A DNA stretch of 44,319 nucleotides from Acidimicrobiia bacterium (GCA_029263095.1 JAJCYA010000028.1:1-44319), one strand, 5' to 3'. Numbered from the stretch's first letter, positions 24,574-33,270 are shown. Numbers and translations are program-made. Notes: generated by a model from the sequence alone, not told the origin.

Positions 24574-27186
24574 GTGTATGTCTTCGACTTCTCTACTGGG
24601 GACGGCACCAATAAGGACCTACTCGGTGGCAAAGGAGCCGGCCTGGCGACGATGACCGCCATCGGTCTGCCTGTCCCTCCCGGGTTTACTCTCAGCACCG
24701 AGGCCTGCCGACGCTACCTGGCGGAAGGCGAGGTTCCTGCGGTTCTTTGGGATGAGGTTCGGGCCGCTCGTGAGCGTCTCGAGGCGGCGACCGGTCGCCG
24801 CCTGGGTGCCACCGGCGGACCGCCGCTGTTGCTATCGGTGCGCTCGGGAGCCAAGTTCTCGATGCCCGGAATGATGGACACCGTCCTCAACCTCGGGATC
24901 AACGACGAGGTCGTGGGTCCGCTCGCGGATTGGGCCGGCGACGAGCATTTCGCCTGGGATGCCTACCGACGTTTCGTTCAGACGTACGCAAAAGTGGTGC
25001 TGCGGGTCGATGACCGGGAGTTCGAACGGATCCTCTCCGACCTCCGCTCAGCCCGCGGTGTCGACGACGACGCCAGCCTCACGGCCGATGATCTCGAACA
25101 GGCAACTCGGCGTTTCCAACAGGTCGTCGCAGCAGCGGACAAGGAGATCCCCGACGATCCCGACGAGCAGCTTCGGGCCGCGATCACGGCCGTGTTCTCG
25201 TCGTGGACCAACCGCCGGGCACGTGATTACCGACGACTCAACAGGATCGACGACGACCTCGGAACCGCCTGCAATGTGCAGATGATGGTTTTCGGCGATC
25301 TCGGAGACGACAGCGGGACGGGGGTCTGCTTCACCCGCGACCCGGCAACCGGCGAGGCGGTTTCCTACGGCGACTACCTCCCCAATGCCCAGGGCGAGGA
25401 CGTCGTCGCCGGCATTCGCAACACCTTGCGCCTCGAGGACCTCGCAGAGCGTCACCCGGAGCACCACGCCCACCTGGTTGAAGTCATGGGGACCCTCGAG
25501 CGGCACTACAGCGACATGTGCGACATCGAGTTCACCATCGAACGCGAAACCCTTTGGATTCTGCAAACCCGGGTCGGTAAACGGACCGCCCAAGCGGCAG
25601 TCCGAATAGCGGTCGAGATGGCCAACGAGTGGATGATCGATCGAGCGACGGCCCTTCTCAGGGTCGAACCGAACTCACTCGACGCGATGCTCCATCCCAG
25701 AATCGCGGAAGGCATCGACATCGAGCCGCTCACCGTCGGACTAGACGCTTCGCCGGGAGCAGCCTCGGGCGTGGCAGTTTTCTCCGCCGACCGAGCCGTT
25801 GAGGTCAAGGAGTCTGGATCTGACGTCGTCCTGGTCCGGTGGGAGACGAATCCGGACGACATCCACGGATTGGCGGCTGCCGAGGGCGTTCTCACCAGCC
25901 ACGGCGGAAAGACCAGCCACGCCGCTGTTGTGGCCCGCGGTATGGGCAAAGCCGCGGTGACGGGTGCAGCCGATATCGAGGTCGACGAGGCGGCAGGTCG
26001 ATTCTCGGTCGGCGACGTGACGGTTTCGGCCGGCGACATCATCACAATCGACGGAGGGACCGGGCGGGTCTTTCTCGGCGAACTCCCCCTGGTCGATCCC
26101 GAGCCGTCGCCCGAATTGGAGATCCTGCTCGGCTGGGCCGATGAGGTCAGGCGCCTTGGCGTCCGAGCCAATGCCGACGATGGACCGAGCGCCGAGGTCG
26201 CCCGCAACTGGGGAGCTGAAGGGATCGGGTTGGCACGGACCGAGCACATGTTCATGGGCGATCGGCTGCCGGTCGTACGGTCGATCATCCTGAGTCACGA
26301 GGCAGAGCAGGCGCTCGACGAACTGGTGAAACTCCAAACAGACGACTTCACCGAACTACTGACGGCAATGGATGGTCTGCCCGTGATCGTCCGGCTGCTC
26401 GACCCGCCTCTGCACGAGTTCCTCCCGGATCGGATAGATCTACTGCTCAGGCGTCGCGACATGGCCGCGGGCAGCGATACAACCGAGCTGGATCGGATGA
26501 TCGACGCCGTGACACGCCTCGACGAGACCAACCCGATGATGGGTCTGCGCGGAGTACGGCTCGGGGTTATTCACCCGGAGCTCTACCAAGCCCAGGTGAG
26601 GGCGGCGATGGAGGCCGTGCGACGGTGCATCGATGCCGGCGGTGATCCGAAGCTCGAACTCATGATTCCGCTCGTGTCCCACAAGGACGAGCTGACCCAC
26701 GTCGTCGAGCTTGTCCAGGAGATAATCGATGCGTCCGGCGTTCGGATCCCGATCCCCGTGGGAACAATGATCGAGATTCCGCGCGCTGCTCTCCAGGCGG
26801 CCGAGATAGCGGCTCATGCCGATTTCTTCTCGTTCGGGACCAACGACCTCACTCAGATGGCGTACGGCATCAGCCGCGACGACGCCGAGCGAGCATTCCT
26901 CGATCAGTACGTGGCCGATGGAATCCTTCCCTCCAATCCATTCGCCCACGTCGATCAGACCGGCGTCGGCAGGCTCGTCGAGCTCGCCACTCGGGAAGGC
27001 AAGGCGTCACGGCCCAACCTAGAGATTGGGGTCTGCGGGGAGCACGGCGGGGATCCCGAGAGCATCGCGTTCTTCCACCGTATGGGGCTCGACTACGTGT
27101 CGTGCAGCCCCCCTCGGGTCCCGATCGCCCGGTTGGCCGCCGCCCACGCCGCACTGGGCGAGTCGAGCGACCGATCGTCGATCTGA
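24574..27186 (+). CDS. ppdK: Pyruvate, phosphate dikinase
   Basis: An 870-residue enzyme interconverting pyruvate + ATP + Pi with PEP + AMP + PPi. The N-terminal ATP-grasp part has LGGKGAGLATMTAIGLPVPPG and PLLLSVRSGAKFSMPGMMDTVLNLG. The swivelling phosphohistidine domain carries GGKTSHAAVVARGMGKAA with His449. The C-terminal TIM barrel has GIGLARTEHMF, GTNDLTQMAYGISRDDAE, and GVCGEHGGDPESI with the catalytic Cys. Length fits bacterial PPDK (PEP synthases are shorter and lack FSMPGMMDTVLN). GGAGGA is 8 nt before the GTG start. It follows the DosS-like kinase on the same strand by about 96 bp. A role in PPi-linked energy saving under low oxygen is inferred. Confidence 0.96.
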   Translation: MYVFDFSTGDGTNKDLLGGKGAGLATMTAIGLPVPPGFTLSTEACRRYLAEGEVPAVLWDEVRAARERLEAATGRRLGATGGPPLLLSVRSGAKFSMPGMMDTVLNLGINDEVVGPLADWAGDEHFAWDAYRRFVQTYAKVVLRVDDREFERILSDLRSARGVDDDASLTADDLEQATRRFQQVVAAADKEIPDDPDEQLRAAITAVFSSWTNRRARDYRRLNRIDDDLGTACNVQMMVFGDLGDDSGTGVCFTRDPATGEAVSYGDYLPNAQGEDVVAGIRNTLRLEDLAERHPEHHAHLVEVMGTLERHYSDMCDIEFTIERETLWILQTRVGKRTAQAAVRIAVEMANEWMIDRATALLRVEPNSLDAMLHPRIAEGIDIEPLTVGLDASPGAASGVAVFSADRAVEVKESGSDVVLVRWETNPDDIHGLAAAEGVLTSHGGKTSHAAVVARGMGKAAVTGAADIEVDEAAGRFSVGDVTVSAGDIITIDGGTGRVFLGELPLVDPEPSPELEILLGWADEVRRLGVRANADDGPSAEVARNWGAEGIGLARTEHMFMGDRLPVVRSIILSHEAEQALDELVKLQTDDFTELLTAMDGLPVIVRLLDPPLHEFLPDRIDLLLRRRDMAAGSDTTELDRMIDAVTRLDETNPMMGLRGVRLGVIHPELYQAQVRAAMEAVRRCIDAGGDPKLELMIPLVSHKDELTHVVELVQEIIDASGVRIPIPVGTMIEIPRAALQAAEIAAHADFFSFGTNDLTQMAYGISRDDAERAFLDQYVADGILPSNPFAHVDQTGVGRLVELATREGKASRPNLEIGVCGEHGGDPESIAFFHRMGLDYVSCSPPRVPIARLAAAHAALGESSDRSSI

Positions 27187-27210
27187 AGAGGTACCCAACC
27201 GAACCGACCG

Positions 27211-29934
27211 CTAGGCGCGTTTGGCGGCCGGAATGTCCTTGCGGCTGGGAAGCCAACGGTGGGGCACCGGGCGAACCCTGACGCGCAAATCGACGACCGA
27301 CAACCCTTCTCCTGGCGCAAGCACCTTTACCGGATTCAGATCCATCTCGACGATCTCGGGTAGATCGTCGACCATCGCCGAGATCCGCAACAACGCCTCG
27401 CGCAAGGCAGGGATATCACCCTCGGGGCCACCGCGATAGCCCTCCAACAGCCGAGCCGACTTCACCTCGGCGATCATCTCTTCGGCATCGACATCGGTGA
27501 GCGGATGGATCCGGAATGACACGTCTCCGATCAACTCGACGAAGACGCCACCAAGTCCAAAAGCGATGAGCGGACCAAACGAGGGATCCTCCGTCATCCC
27601 GATGATGACCTCGTGGCCTCCGGGGACGAACTCCTGGACGAGGACGCCGGTGGCGTCATCGGCCGATGCGAAGACCCGGTCGAAGGCCGCTCGCACCTGA
27701 TCGGGACCAACATCGAGGGCGATACCGCCAACATCACTCTTGTGGAGTGCCGTGGGCGAGATCACCTTCAGCACCACTGGACCCCCGATCCTCTCGGCAG
27801 CCGCGTCAGCTTCGGCCGGAGTACCCACGATCTCAGATTTGGCGTGAGCGATCCCGTACGCCTCGAGAATCGCGTCGGCATCCTCGGGCTCGAGCCAGCC
27901 ACCGTCTTCCCCCAGCCGTTCCAGGGCATGCTCGAGTACGTCCTGGGCCTGGTCGCGCTGCAAGTCACCAAACTCCACGACTTCACCCTCGGGCCGCTCG
28001 CGCCACTCCGAATATGTGACCGCTCTGGCAAGGGCTCGCGCCGCAGGCTCGGGAAAGGCGTACTGCGGGATCCGCACCGCAGCGCGGGACACCGGGGGTC
28101 TGCTGTTGGTGTCTGCCTCCATGTAGACCGCGAGGATGGTCTTGTCGGCGGTTCCCTCCGCAACGACAGCGGCAACAGCCATCTGCACCTCCTGCAATGC
28201 CCCAGGCGAAGTCGGGATGAACACAACGATCACTGAATCGACTTCGTCGCTGTCGAGGAGCGCTCGCAAAGTGGCGCGGTATTGCTCCGGTCCGGCGGAA
28301 GCGATCATGTCCACAGGATTCCGAACCGCAGCCTCGGCGGCCAGGTGCGGGCGCATCTGATCTTGCAGCGACTGCGAGAACTCGACGACCTCCAGCCCCT
28401 CAGACTCGAGTGCATCAACGGCGAGGATGCTGGGTCCACCGGCATTGGTCAGGATCCCCACCCGCCGGCCTTTGGGAAGCGGCTGATTGGCCAGCAGCGA
28501 TGCAACCTCGAAGAGCTGCTCCAGTGTGTCCGTACGAATGACACCCGCCTGTCGGAACAGCGCTGAGACTGCGACCTCGACACTCGCCAGGGCCCCGGTG
28601 TGGCTGCTGGCCGCCCGCGCCCCCGCCGCGGTCCGTCCCGACTTCACAACAACTATTGGCTTTGACCGCGCCAGACGCCGTGCAATGCGGGCAAACCGAC
28701 GAGGGTGCCCGAACGACTCGAGATACAGAAGTATCACGTCGGTGGCGGGATCGCCTTCCCAGTAGAGCATCAGATCGTTACCACTCACATCGGCCTTGTT
28801 CCCGACCGAAACGAACGTCGAGATCCCGATGTCGGACTCCCTGGCATAGTCGAGGATGGCAATGCCGAGCGCACCGGACTGGCTCGACATTCCCACGTTG
28901 CCCTGCGGAGGGAACGCTGGAGCAAACGTGACGTCGAGTCGAACTGCGGGATCGGTGTTGAGCAGGCCCATGCAATTGGGGCCGATCACCCGGATTCCGG
29001 CATCGCGCGCAATCGACACCAGCTCGTCTTCGAGAGCCTTGCCGGCCTCGCCGGTCTCTGAAAACCCTGCGCTGATAACGACCATCCCCTTGACGCCCTT
29101 TGCCGCACAGTCCCGAGCGACATCCAGCACGTGTCTCGCTGGAACAACCACGATCGCCAGATCGACGGGATCCGGAACGGCGGACACAGTCGGATACGCC
29201 TTTACGGAACTCACGCTGGCTGCGTTCGGATTCACCGGATAGACGGTCCCAGAGAAGCGGGCGCTGAGGATGTTGCGCATGAGGCGGCCGCCAATCGAGT
29301 GCTCGTCGCGACTCGCCCCGACGATGGCCACCGACTTCGGATAGAAGACGGGTAGCAACGAGGTAGCCACGGCTCTCTGCTCGTGAGCGCCAGCCGCCTC
29401 GCTGACGTCGGCGGTCATCACAACCGGGAAATCGACCGTGTATACGCCCTCCTCCAGATCGCGGCTCATCGCATATCCGGCGCCGCGAAAGACCCGCGTC
29501 ATCGCGTAATTGTCCGCAAGGACAAAAGCCCTGAAGCCCTCCACACCGTTGTTGCGTGCATAGTTGGTTAGGTGGGTCAAGAGCTGAGTGCCGAGGCCGC
29601 GACCCTGCTGGCCGTCCTCGACCCCGAACGCCACCTCCGCGAGAGACGAATCCTCGGCCAGCCGGTCGTAGCGGCCGACCGCCACCAACTGGGTGCCGAT
29701 CTCGACGACGAAGGCCATCCGATCGTCGTAGTCGACGTTGGTGAAATACTCGAGTTCCTCGGGGGACAGCTCCTTCTTGTGGCTGAAGAATCGGTGATAC
29801 ACCGAGTCTCGACCCATCCGGTGGAACAGCGCATCGAGCTCGGGCGCGTCGTCGGGCTTGATCGGGCGAATGCGGGCTATACCCCCGTCCGCCAGCACCA
29901 CGTGGAATTCGTAGTCTGTCGGGTATGCCGCCAT
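27211..29934 (-). CDS. PatA-like GNAT + NDP-forming acyl-CoA synthetase fusion
   Basis: A 907-residue protein. A GNAT acetyltransferase domain lies at the N-terminus (about 10-165; acetyl-CoA loop QQGRGLGTQLLTHL). An ADP-forming acyl-CoA synthetase-like part follows: CoA-binding (about 190-315, PKSVAIVGASRDEHSIGGRL), succinyl-CoA-synthetase-like (PNCMGLLNT, SQSGALGIAILDY, SSHTGALASVEVA), and a C-terminal ATP-grasp (about 690-900, GGPVVLKVISPTALHKSDVGGI). GNAT-first order is the layout of Streptomyces lividans PatA, which acetylates acetoacetyl-CoA synthetase. Salmonella Pat has the reverse order. The ATG at 29934 starts at the domain edge and has GAGAAT 7 nt upstream; a longer form from 30009 would contain a palindrome. 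Convergent with ppdK. Confidence 0.9.
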   Translation of the reverse strand: MAAYPTDYEFHVVLADGGIARIRPIKPDDAPELDALFHRMGRDSVYHRFFSHKKELSPEELEYFTNVDYDDRMAFVVEIGTQLVAVGRYDRLAEDSSLAEVAFGVEDGQQGRGLGTQLLTHLTNYARNNGVEGFRAFVLADNYAMTRVFRGAGYAMSRDLEEGVYTVDFPVVMTADVSEAAGAHEQRAVATSLLPVFYPKSVAIVGASRDEHSIGGRLMRNILSARFSGTVYPVNPNAASVSSVKAYPTVSAVPDPVDLAIVVVPARHVLDVARDCAAKGVKGMVVISAGFSETGEAGKALEDELVSIARDAGIRVIGPNCMGLLNTDPAVRLDVTFAPAFPPQGNVGMSSQSGALGIAILDYARESDIGISTFVSVGNKADVSGNDLMLYWEGDPATDVILLYLESFGHPRRFARIARRLARSKPIVVVKSGRTAAGARAASSHTGALASVEVAVSALFRQAGVIRTDTLEQLFEVASLLANQPLPKGRRVGILTNAGGPSILAVDALESEGLEVVEFSQSLQDQMRPHLAAEAAVRNPVDMIASAGPEQYRATLRALLDSDEVDSVIVVFIPTSPGALQEVQMAVAAVVAEGTADKTILAVYMEADTNSRPPVSRAAVRIPQYAFPEPAARALARAVTYSEWRERPEGEVVEFGDLQRDQAQDVLEHALERLGEDGGWLEPEDADAILEAYGIAHAKSEIVGTPAEADAAAERIGGPVVLKVISPTALHKSDVGGIALDVGPDQVRAAFDRVFASADDATGVLVQEFVPGGHEVIIGMTEDPSFGPLIAFGLGGVFVELIGDVSFRIHPLTDVDAEEMIAEVKSARLLEGYRGGPEGDIPALREALLRISAMVDDLPEIVEMDLNPVKVLAPGEGLSVVDLRVRVRPVPHRWLPSRKDIPAAKRA

Positions 29935-29979
29935 GACACCGATTCTCGCAGACCGACGGGACCAGCCCACCGACGCGAC

Positions 29980-30003
29980 AGTGCTCCCGCGTCCGGGAGC
30001 ACT
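29980..30003. promoter_or_regulatory. Perfect 10-bp inverted repeat upstream of the PatA-like gene
   Basis: AGTGCTCCCG (29980-29989), a 4-nt loop, then CGGGAGCACT (29994-30003). On the minus strand it directly follows a TTGACG (30009-30004) and lies 45 bp before the PatA-like ATG and 25 bp after the small ORF at 30029. No T-tract follows. It could be an operator or an RNA hairpin between the two. Confidence 0.5.
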
Positions 30004-30028
30004 CGTCAACTCTGTGGGCCGTTTCCGG

Positions 30029-30097
30029 TCATGCCCAGGACATGGCTTGGCAGCCGTCCGAACAATGTGCAGTACGGGGAACCATGAACCGCTTCAC
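30029..30097 (-). CDS. Possible 22-residue Cys-containing peptide, divergent from arsR
   Basis: A GTG-started ORF of 22 codons with a strong ribosome binding site (GGGAGG, about 6 nt spacing) directly downstream of the palindromic ArsR-type operator, reading away from arsR. The peptide begins MKRFMVPRT and contains HCSDGC. It could be a metal(loid)-binding micropeptide, a leader peptide for the PatA-like gene 95 bp downstream, or chance. No homologue is recognised. Confidence 0.35.
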   Translation of the reverse strand: MKRFMVPRTAHCSDGCQAMSWA

Positions 30098-30112
30098 GAC
30101 ACACCTCCCTTC

Positions 30113-30136
30113 ACGTATCGACATATGTCGATACGT
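30113..30136. promoter_or_regulatory. ArsR-type operator O1 (perfect palindrome)
   Basis: A 24-bp perfect palindrome with half-site ACGTATCGACAT, just upstream of the arsR -35 element and just upstream of the ribosome binding site of the divergent small ORF. It shares the core TCGACATATGTC with O2, whose centre is 34 bp away. Confidence 0.75.
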
Positions 30137-30139
30137 AGG

Positions 30140-30168
30140 TTGACACACATATCGACATATGTCAATAT
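30140..30168 (+). promoter_or_regulatory. arsR promoter with embedded operator O2
   Basis: TTGACA (30140-30145), a 17-nt spacer, then CAATAT (30163-30168), 6 nt before the arsR ATG, so the mRNA should start at or next to the ATG. O2 (30149-30168; half-site ATATCGACAT, one mismatch) covers the spacer and the -10 element, so bound ArsR would block RNA polymerase. Confidence 0.7.
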
Positions 30169-30174
30169 CATTCC

Positions 30175-30498
30175 ATGGAGAAGGTTGCTTGCTGTACCCG
30201 ATTGCTGACGGTTCCGCTCCCCCAATCGGACGCCGACGAACTCGCCGCAAGGTTCAAGGCGCTCGCCGATCCCGCACGACTCAGACTGCTCAGTCTGATC
30301 GCCGAGCGGGGCGAAGTGTGCGCTTGCGAATTGGTGGGACCGCTCGGAATCTCCCAACCGACCGTGAGCCACCATCTGCGAGTGCTGTTCGAGGCGAACT
30401 TGGTTGAGAGGGAGAGGCGCGGCCGCTGGATCCATTACCGGGTCATCGACACGACGGTCGACGCGCTGCGCGAAGCACTCACGCAGACAACCGTCTAG
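30175..30498 (+). CDS. ArsR/SmtB-family metal(loid)-responsive repressor
   Basis: A 107-residue winged-helix repressor. The DNA-reading helix is ELVGPLGISQPTVSHHLRVL (about 52-71), followed by the wing RRGRWIHYRV. An N-terminal vicinal pair Cys6-Cys7 and Cys49/Cys51 (EVCACEL) resemble the inter-subunit arsenite site of Corynebacterium glutamicum ArsR (Cys15, Cys16, Cys55). No arsenic transporter or reductase is nearby, so its target is unknown beyond itself and the divergent transcript. Its stop codon shares the CTAG with the convergent ABC-F gene. Confidence 0.92.
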   Translation: MEKVACCTRLLTVPLPQSDADELAARFKALADPARLRLLSLIAERGEVCACELVGPLGISQPTVSHHLRVLFEANLVERERRGRWIHYRVIDTTVDALREALTQTTV

Positions 30499-32096
30499 GC
30501 CAGCGCCACTAGGTCGAGCAGCGACTCGTCGAAGTACACGGCATCACCATCCGGCATCAGCACGGCGCGATCAGGCTGCAGCGCCTCCACGAACTCGGTG
30601 TCGTGGCTGACGACGACCAGCGTTCCCGCGTAGGTGTGAAGCGCTTCCAGAAGAGCTTCCTTCGCCTGCGGGTCGAGGTTGTTGGTGGGCTCGTCGAGCA
30701 CCAGGAGGTTGTGCCTGCCGACTACAAGCATGGCCAGCGCCAACTTCGTCTTCTCCCCGCCGGAGAGGGTCCCAGCGTCCTGGTCGATCTTGTCGGAAAG
30801 CAGGAAGTGACCCAGGATCGACCGCAGGGTCTGATCCAACTCTCCATGGGAGACAGATTTCACGTGCTCGAAGACCGTCAACCCGGGAGTGACCTGCTCG
30901 TGCTCCTGGGCGTAGTACCCCATTGCCAATTTGTATCCGGGGATGACTTCGCCGATGTCCGCAGACTCAACTCCGGCGAGGATCCTCAAAAGGGTCGTCT
31001 TACCGGCGCCGTTGAGCCCCATGATCAGCAGGCACTCCCCCCGTTCGGCGTAGACGTCGACATCGACGAACACCACGTTGTCGTCAAACGCCTTGGCCAG
31101 ACCCTTGCCTTCCAGTGGGATCTTGCCTGAAGGCTCCGGTTGAGGGAACCGGAGCGCAACCGACTTGCCCTCGGCGGCCACCTCGACCAGATACTCCTTC
31201 ATCTTGTCGGCGCGGGTCTGCATCGACTTGGCCCGCTTGGACATCTTCTCGGTTGTACCCATGAAGCGACGAGCGGTCTCCTCGAGACGACTGATCCGCG
31301 CCTGCTGATGGCGGCGCTCACGAATCCGCTGCTGGCGGCGGCGGTCTCGCTCGGCCAAGAAGTACGAATAGTTGCCGCGATACGGCTCGAGTGCACCGTC
31401 GTCGAGAGCAAGCACGGATGTGATCGACTCGTCGAGGAGCGGAAGGTCGTGAGACACGACAAGCAGTGCGCCGGAATACTCGCCCAGGTACTGCATCATC
31501 CACGCCTTGGCGTCGAGGTCCAGGTGGTTTGTCGGCTCGTCGAGCAGAAGAACGTCTGTCTCGGCGAACAGAATCCTGCTGAGTTCCACCCTGCGCCGTT
31601 GGCCACCAGACATGGTCCTGACCGGCTGTGCCATCTCATCGTCGGTAATGCCTACCGATGCCGCGAACTTGCGAGCTTCGGCCTCGGCCCGATATCCGCC
31701 CTTCGTCTCAAACTCGGCTTCGAGTCTGGCGAACCGCCGAATGAGGCGATCCCTCTCGTCTCCCGTGGCGGCTTCCATCAACCGCCGAGCCTGCTCCATT
31801 CGGATCTGTATGCCGCCGATATCGCGAGCCGCCAGCACTCGCTCGAGTGCGGTGGCATCGGGATGATCCAGTTCGGGAAGAGCACTCTCTTGAGAGAGAT
31901 ACCCGATGACACCGGATCGCGCGACGGTGCCGGCTGAAGGATCGCGCAGGCCGGCCAGAGTCCGCAGCAGCGTGGTCTTGCCGGCGCCGTTGCGTCCCAC
32001 CAGGCCGACCTTGTCGCCCGAGTGGAGAGCAAATGAAGCATCCGCCACCAGCATGCGAATGCCGACTTCTACTCCCACAGCTTTGGCGATGATCAT
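30495..32096 (-). CDS. ABC-F family ATPase (ribosome-associated type)
   Basis: A 533-residue protein with two ATP-binding cassettes and no membrane segment. Cassette 1: Walker A GRNGAGKTT (about 35-43), signature MSGGQRRR, Walker B VLLLDEPTNHLDLD. The charged interdomain linker (about 245-320; RDRRRQQRIRERRHQQARISRLEE) is typical of ABC-F. Cassette 2: Walker A GLNGAGKTT, signature LSGGEKTK, Walker B LLVLDEPTNNLDPQ. Such proteins bind the ribosomal E site, either rescuing translation or giving antibiotic resistance; the subgroup is not determined, though it resembles the mycobacterial Rv1473 type. GAGGG lies 6 nt before the ATG. Convergent with arsR. Confidence 0.92.
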   Translation of the reverse strand: MIIAKAVGVEVGIRMLVADASFALHSGDKVGLVGRNGAGKTTLLRTLAGLRDPSAGTVARSGVIGYLSQESALPELDHPDATALERVLAARDIGGIQIRMEQARRLMEAATGDERDRLIRRFARLEAEFETKGGYRAEAEARKFAASVGITDDEMAQPVRTMSGGQRRRVELSRILFAETDVLLLDEPTNHLDLDAKAWMMQYLGEYSGALLVVSHDLPLLDESITSVLALDDGALEPYRGNYSYFLAERDRRRQQRIRERRHQQARISRLEETARRFMGTTEKMSKRAKSMQTRADKMKEYLVEVAAEGKSVALRFPQPEPSGKIPLEGKGLAKAFDDNVVFVDVDVYAERGECLLIMGLNGAGKTTLLRILAGVESADIGEVIPGYKLAMGYYAQEHEQVTPGLTVFEHVKSVSHGELDQTLRSILGHFLLSDKIDQDAGTLSGGEKTKLALAMLVVGRHNLLVLDEPTNNLDPQAKEALLEALHTYAGTLVVVSHDTEFVEALQPDRAVLMPDGDAVYFDESLLDLVALA

Positions 32097-32357
32097 GGCG
32101 AGCCCTCAGAATCAGTCGTAGGTCGAATCATCAGGGAGAGGTCGTCGTTCTCGAGCCGCCGCCCAGTAGGTCGCCGGGCAACAGTCAGAACGTTCTCTGG
32201 CTGAAGATAGGCGACCCTGGACCGGCAACTCAAGAACCGCTGCCTCAAAGAAACGCCCGGCCCTCGGGTAGAGGTGCCGGACACGGGTCGGTCTTCCGGC
32301 GATGATCCTAATCAGATCGACTCGAGCACATTCCTCTGAATGCACTGGGCAATATCG
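32097..32357. other. 261-bp gap between two leftward genes
   Basis: Contains the ABC-F ribosome binding site at its left end. No clear promoter, repeat or RNA gene was seen. A possible 63-codon minus-strand ORF (32093-32284) ends in an ATGA overlap with the ABC-F start, but its codon use is unlike the neighbours. Confidence 0.4.
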
Positions 32358-33203
32358 TCACTCGGCGGGTTCTGAGATGAACTCCGAGGCGAAGGTCTCC
32401 AACGTTTCGATTCCAAAGCCCGCCGGAATCAGGATCCGATCGACACCAACCGCCGCGAGCTTCTCGACCCATTCGGCCCTCGGGAGCGTCATCATCGTGA
32501 TCTCCAGCGCCGCCGGGTCGCGACCGGCACGCTCCGCGTGCTCCCGTGCCAGAGCAATGAGTCCCGGAAGTACGTCGAATTCGGCCGATGCCGGAATGAA
32601 CCCATCCCCCAATTCTCCAGCGCGACGCGCCGCCCGCTTGCTGTGTCCGCCAATCACAATCGGCACCGGTCGTTGAATCGGCATCGGTCGAACGTATATG
32701 TCCTGAAACGAGTTGAATTCGCCGGAGAACGATGGGAGTTCCTCGGTCCACACCGTCCTCATCAGGCGTATCGCCTCATCGGTTCGATCACCCCGATCGG
32801 CGAAAGACGTGCCAAGAGCCGCAAACTCCTCCTCGAGCCATCCGGCGCCGACACCGAGGGTCACCCGGCCATTCGACAGTACGTCGAGGGTGGCGACCTG
32901 CTTGGCCAAGATCACAGGGTTGCGTTGCGGGAGGATGAGAACCCCGGTTGCCAACCGAATTCGTTGGGTAGCAGCAGCCATGAACGACAGCCACACCAGC
33001 GGATCCGGACTCGGGAAGTCCTCAGATCCGAGCATCCGACCCGACTTCGAATACGGATAGACCGATTGGTACCCACTTGGTACGACGACATGCTCGATCG
33101 TCCACAAAGATTCAAAGCCGAGCCGTTCGGCTGCTTCGGCCAATTCGAGCGCAGACTCACGATCGGAGGCCGCGACGTTCGCGTAGACAATCCCGTACTT
33201 CAT
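32358..33203 (-). CDS. LLM-class F420-dependent oxidoreductase (Rv2161c-like)
   Basis: A 281-residue luciferase-like TIM-barrel enzyme resembling the Rv2161c-like F420 group. Features: MKYGIVYANV start, AAERLGFESLWTIEHVVVPSGY (about 26-47), barrel strand RIRLATGVLILPQRNPVILAKQ, RVTLGVGAGWLEEEFAALG, and PVPIVIGGHSKRAARRAGELGDG. Substrate unknown. The ATG at 33203 is chosen; a longer frame to 33272 would overlap the divergent thioesterase gene and add non-conserved sequence. It is distinct from the LLM protein at 10793 (different subgroup). Confidence 0.88.
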   Translation of the reverse strand: MKYGIVYANVAASDRESALELAEAAERLGFESLWTIEHVVVPSGYQSVYPYSKSGRMLGSEDFPSPDPLVWLSFMAAATQRIRLATGVLILPQRNPVILAKQVATLDVLSNGRVTLGVGAGWLEEEFAALGTSFADRGDRTDEAIRLMRTVWTEELPSFSGEFNSFQDIYVRPMPIQRPVPIVIGGHSKRAARRAGELGDGFIPASAEFDVLPGLIALAREHAERAGRDPAALEITMMTLPRAEWVEKLAAVGVDRILIPAGFGIETLETFASEFISEPAE

Positions 33204-33255
33204 ATCGGCCTCTGAGACTTCGGCGACTGGTCCGGCGACACTACCCGGAGCCGGG

Positions 33256-33261
33256 TAGCGT
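33256..33261 (+). promoter_or_regulatory. -10 element upstream of the thioesterase gene
   Basis: TAGCGT followed by 9 nt and the ATG at 33271, with no clear ribosome binding site. Confidence 0.4.
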
Positions 33262-33270
33262 GCCGGGATC

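Noticed and set aside
31140-31937. Plus-strand open frame of 265 codons opposite the ABC-F gene
   Set aside because: Shadow of the ABC-F frame; His/Leu/Arg-rich with no domain.
32093-32284. 63-codon minus-strand ORF ending in an ATGA overlap with the ABC-F start
   Set aside because: The overlap is suggestive, but third-codon-position composition is less G/C-biased than neighbours and no family is recognised; not enough to call a gene.
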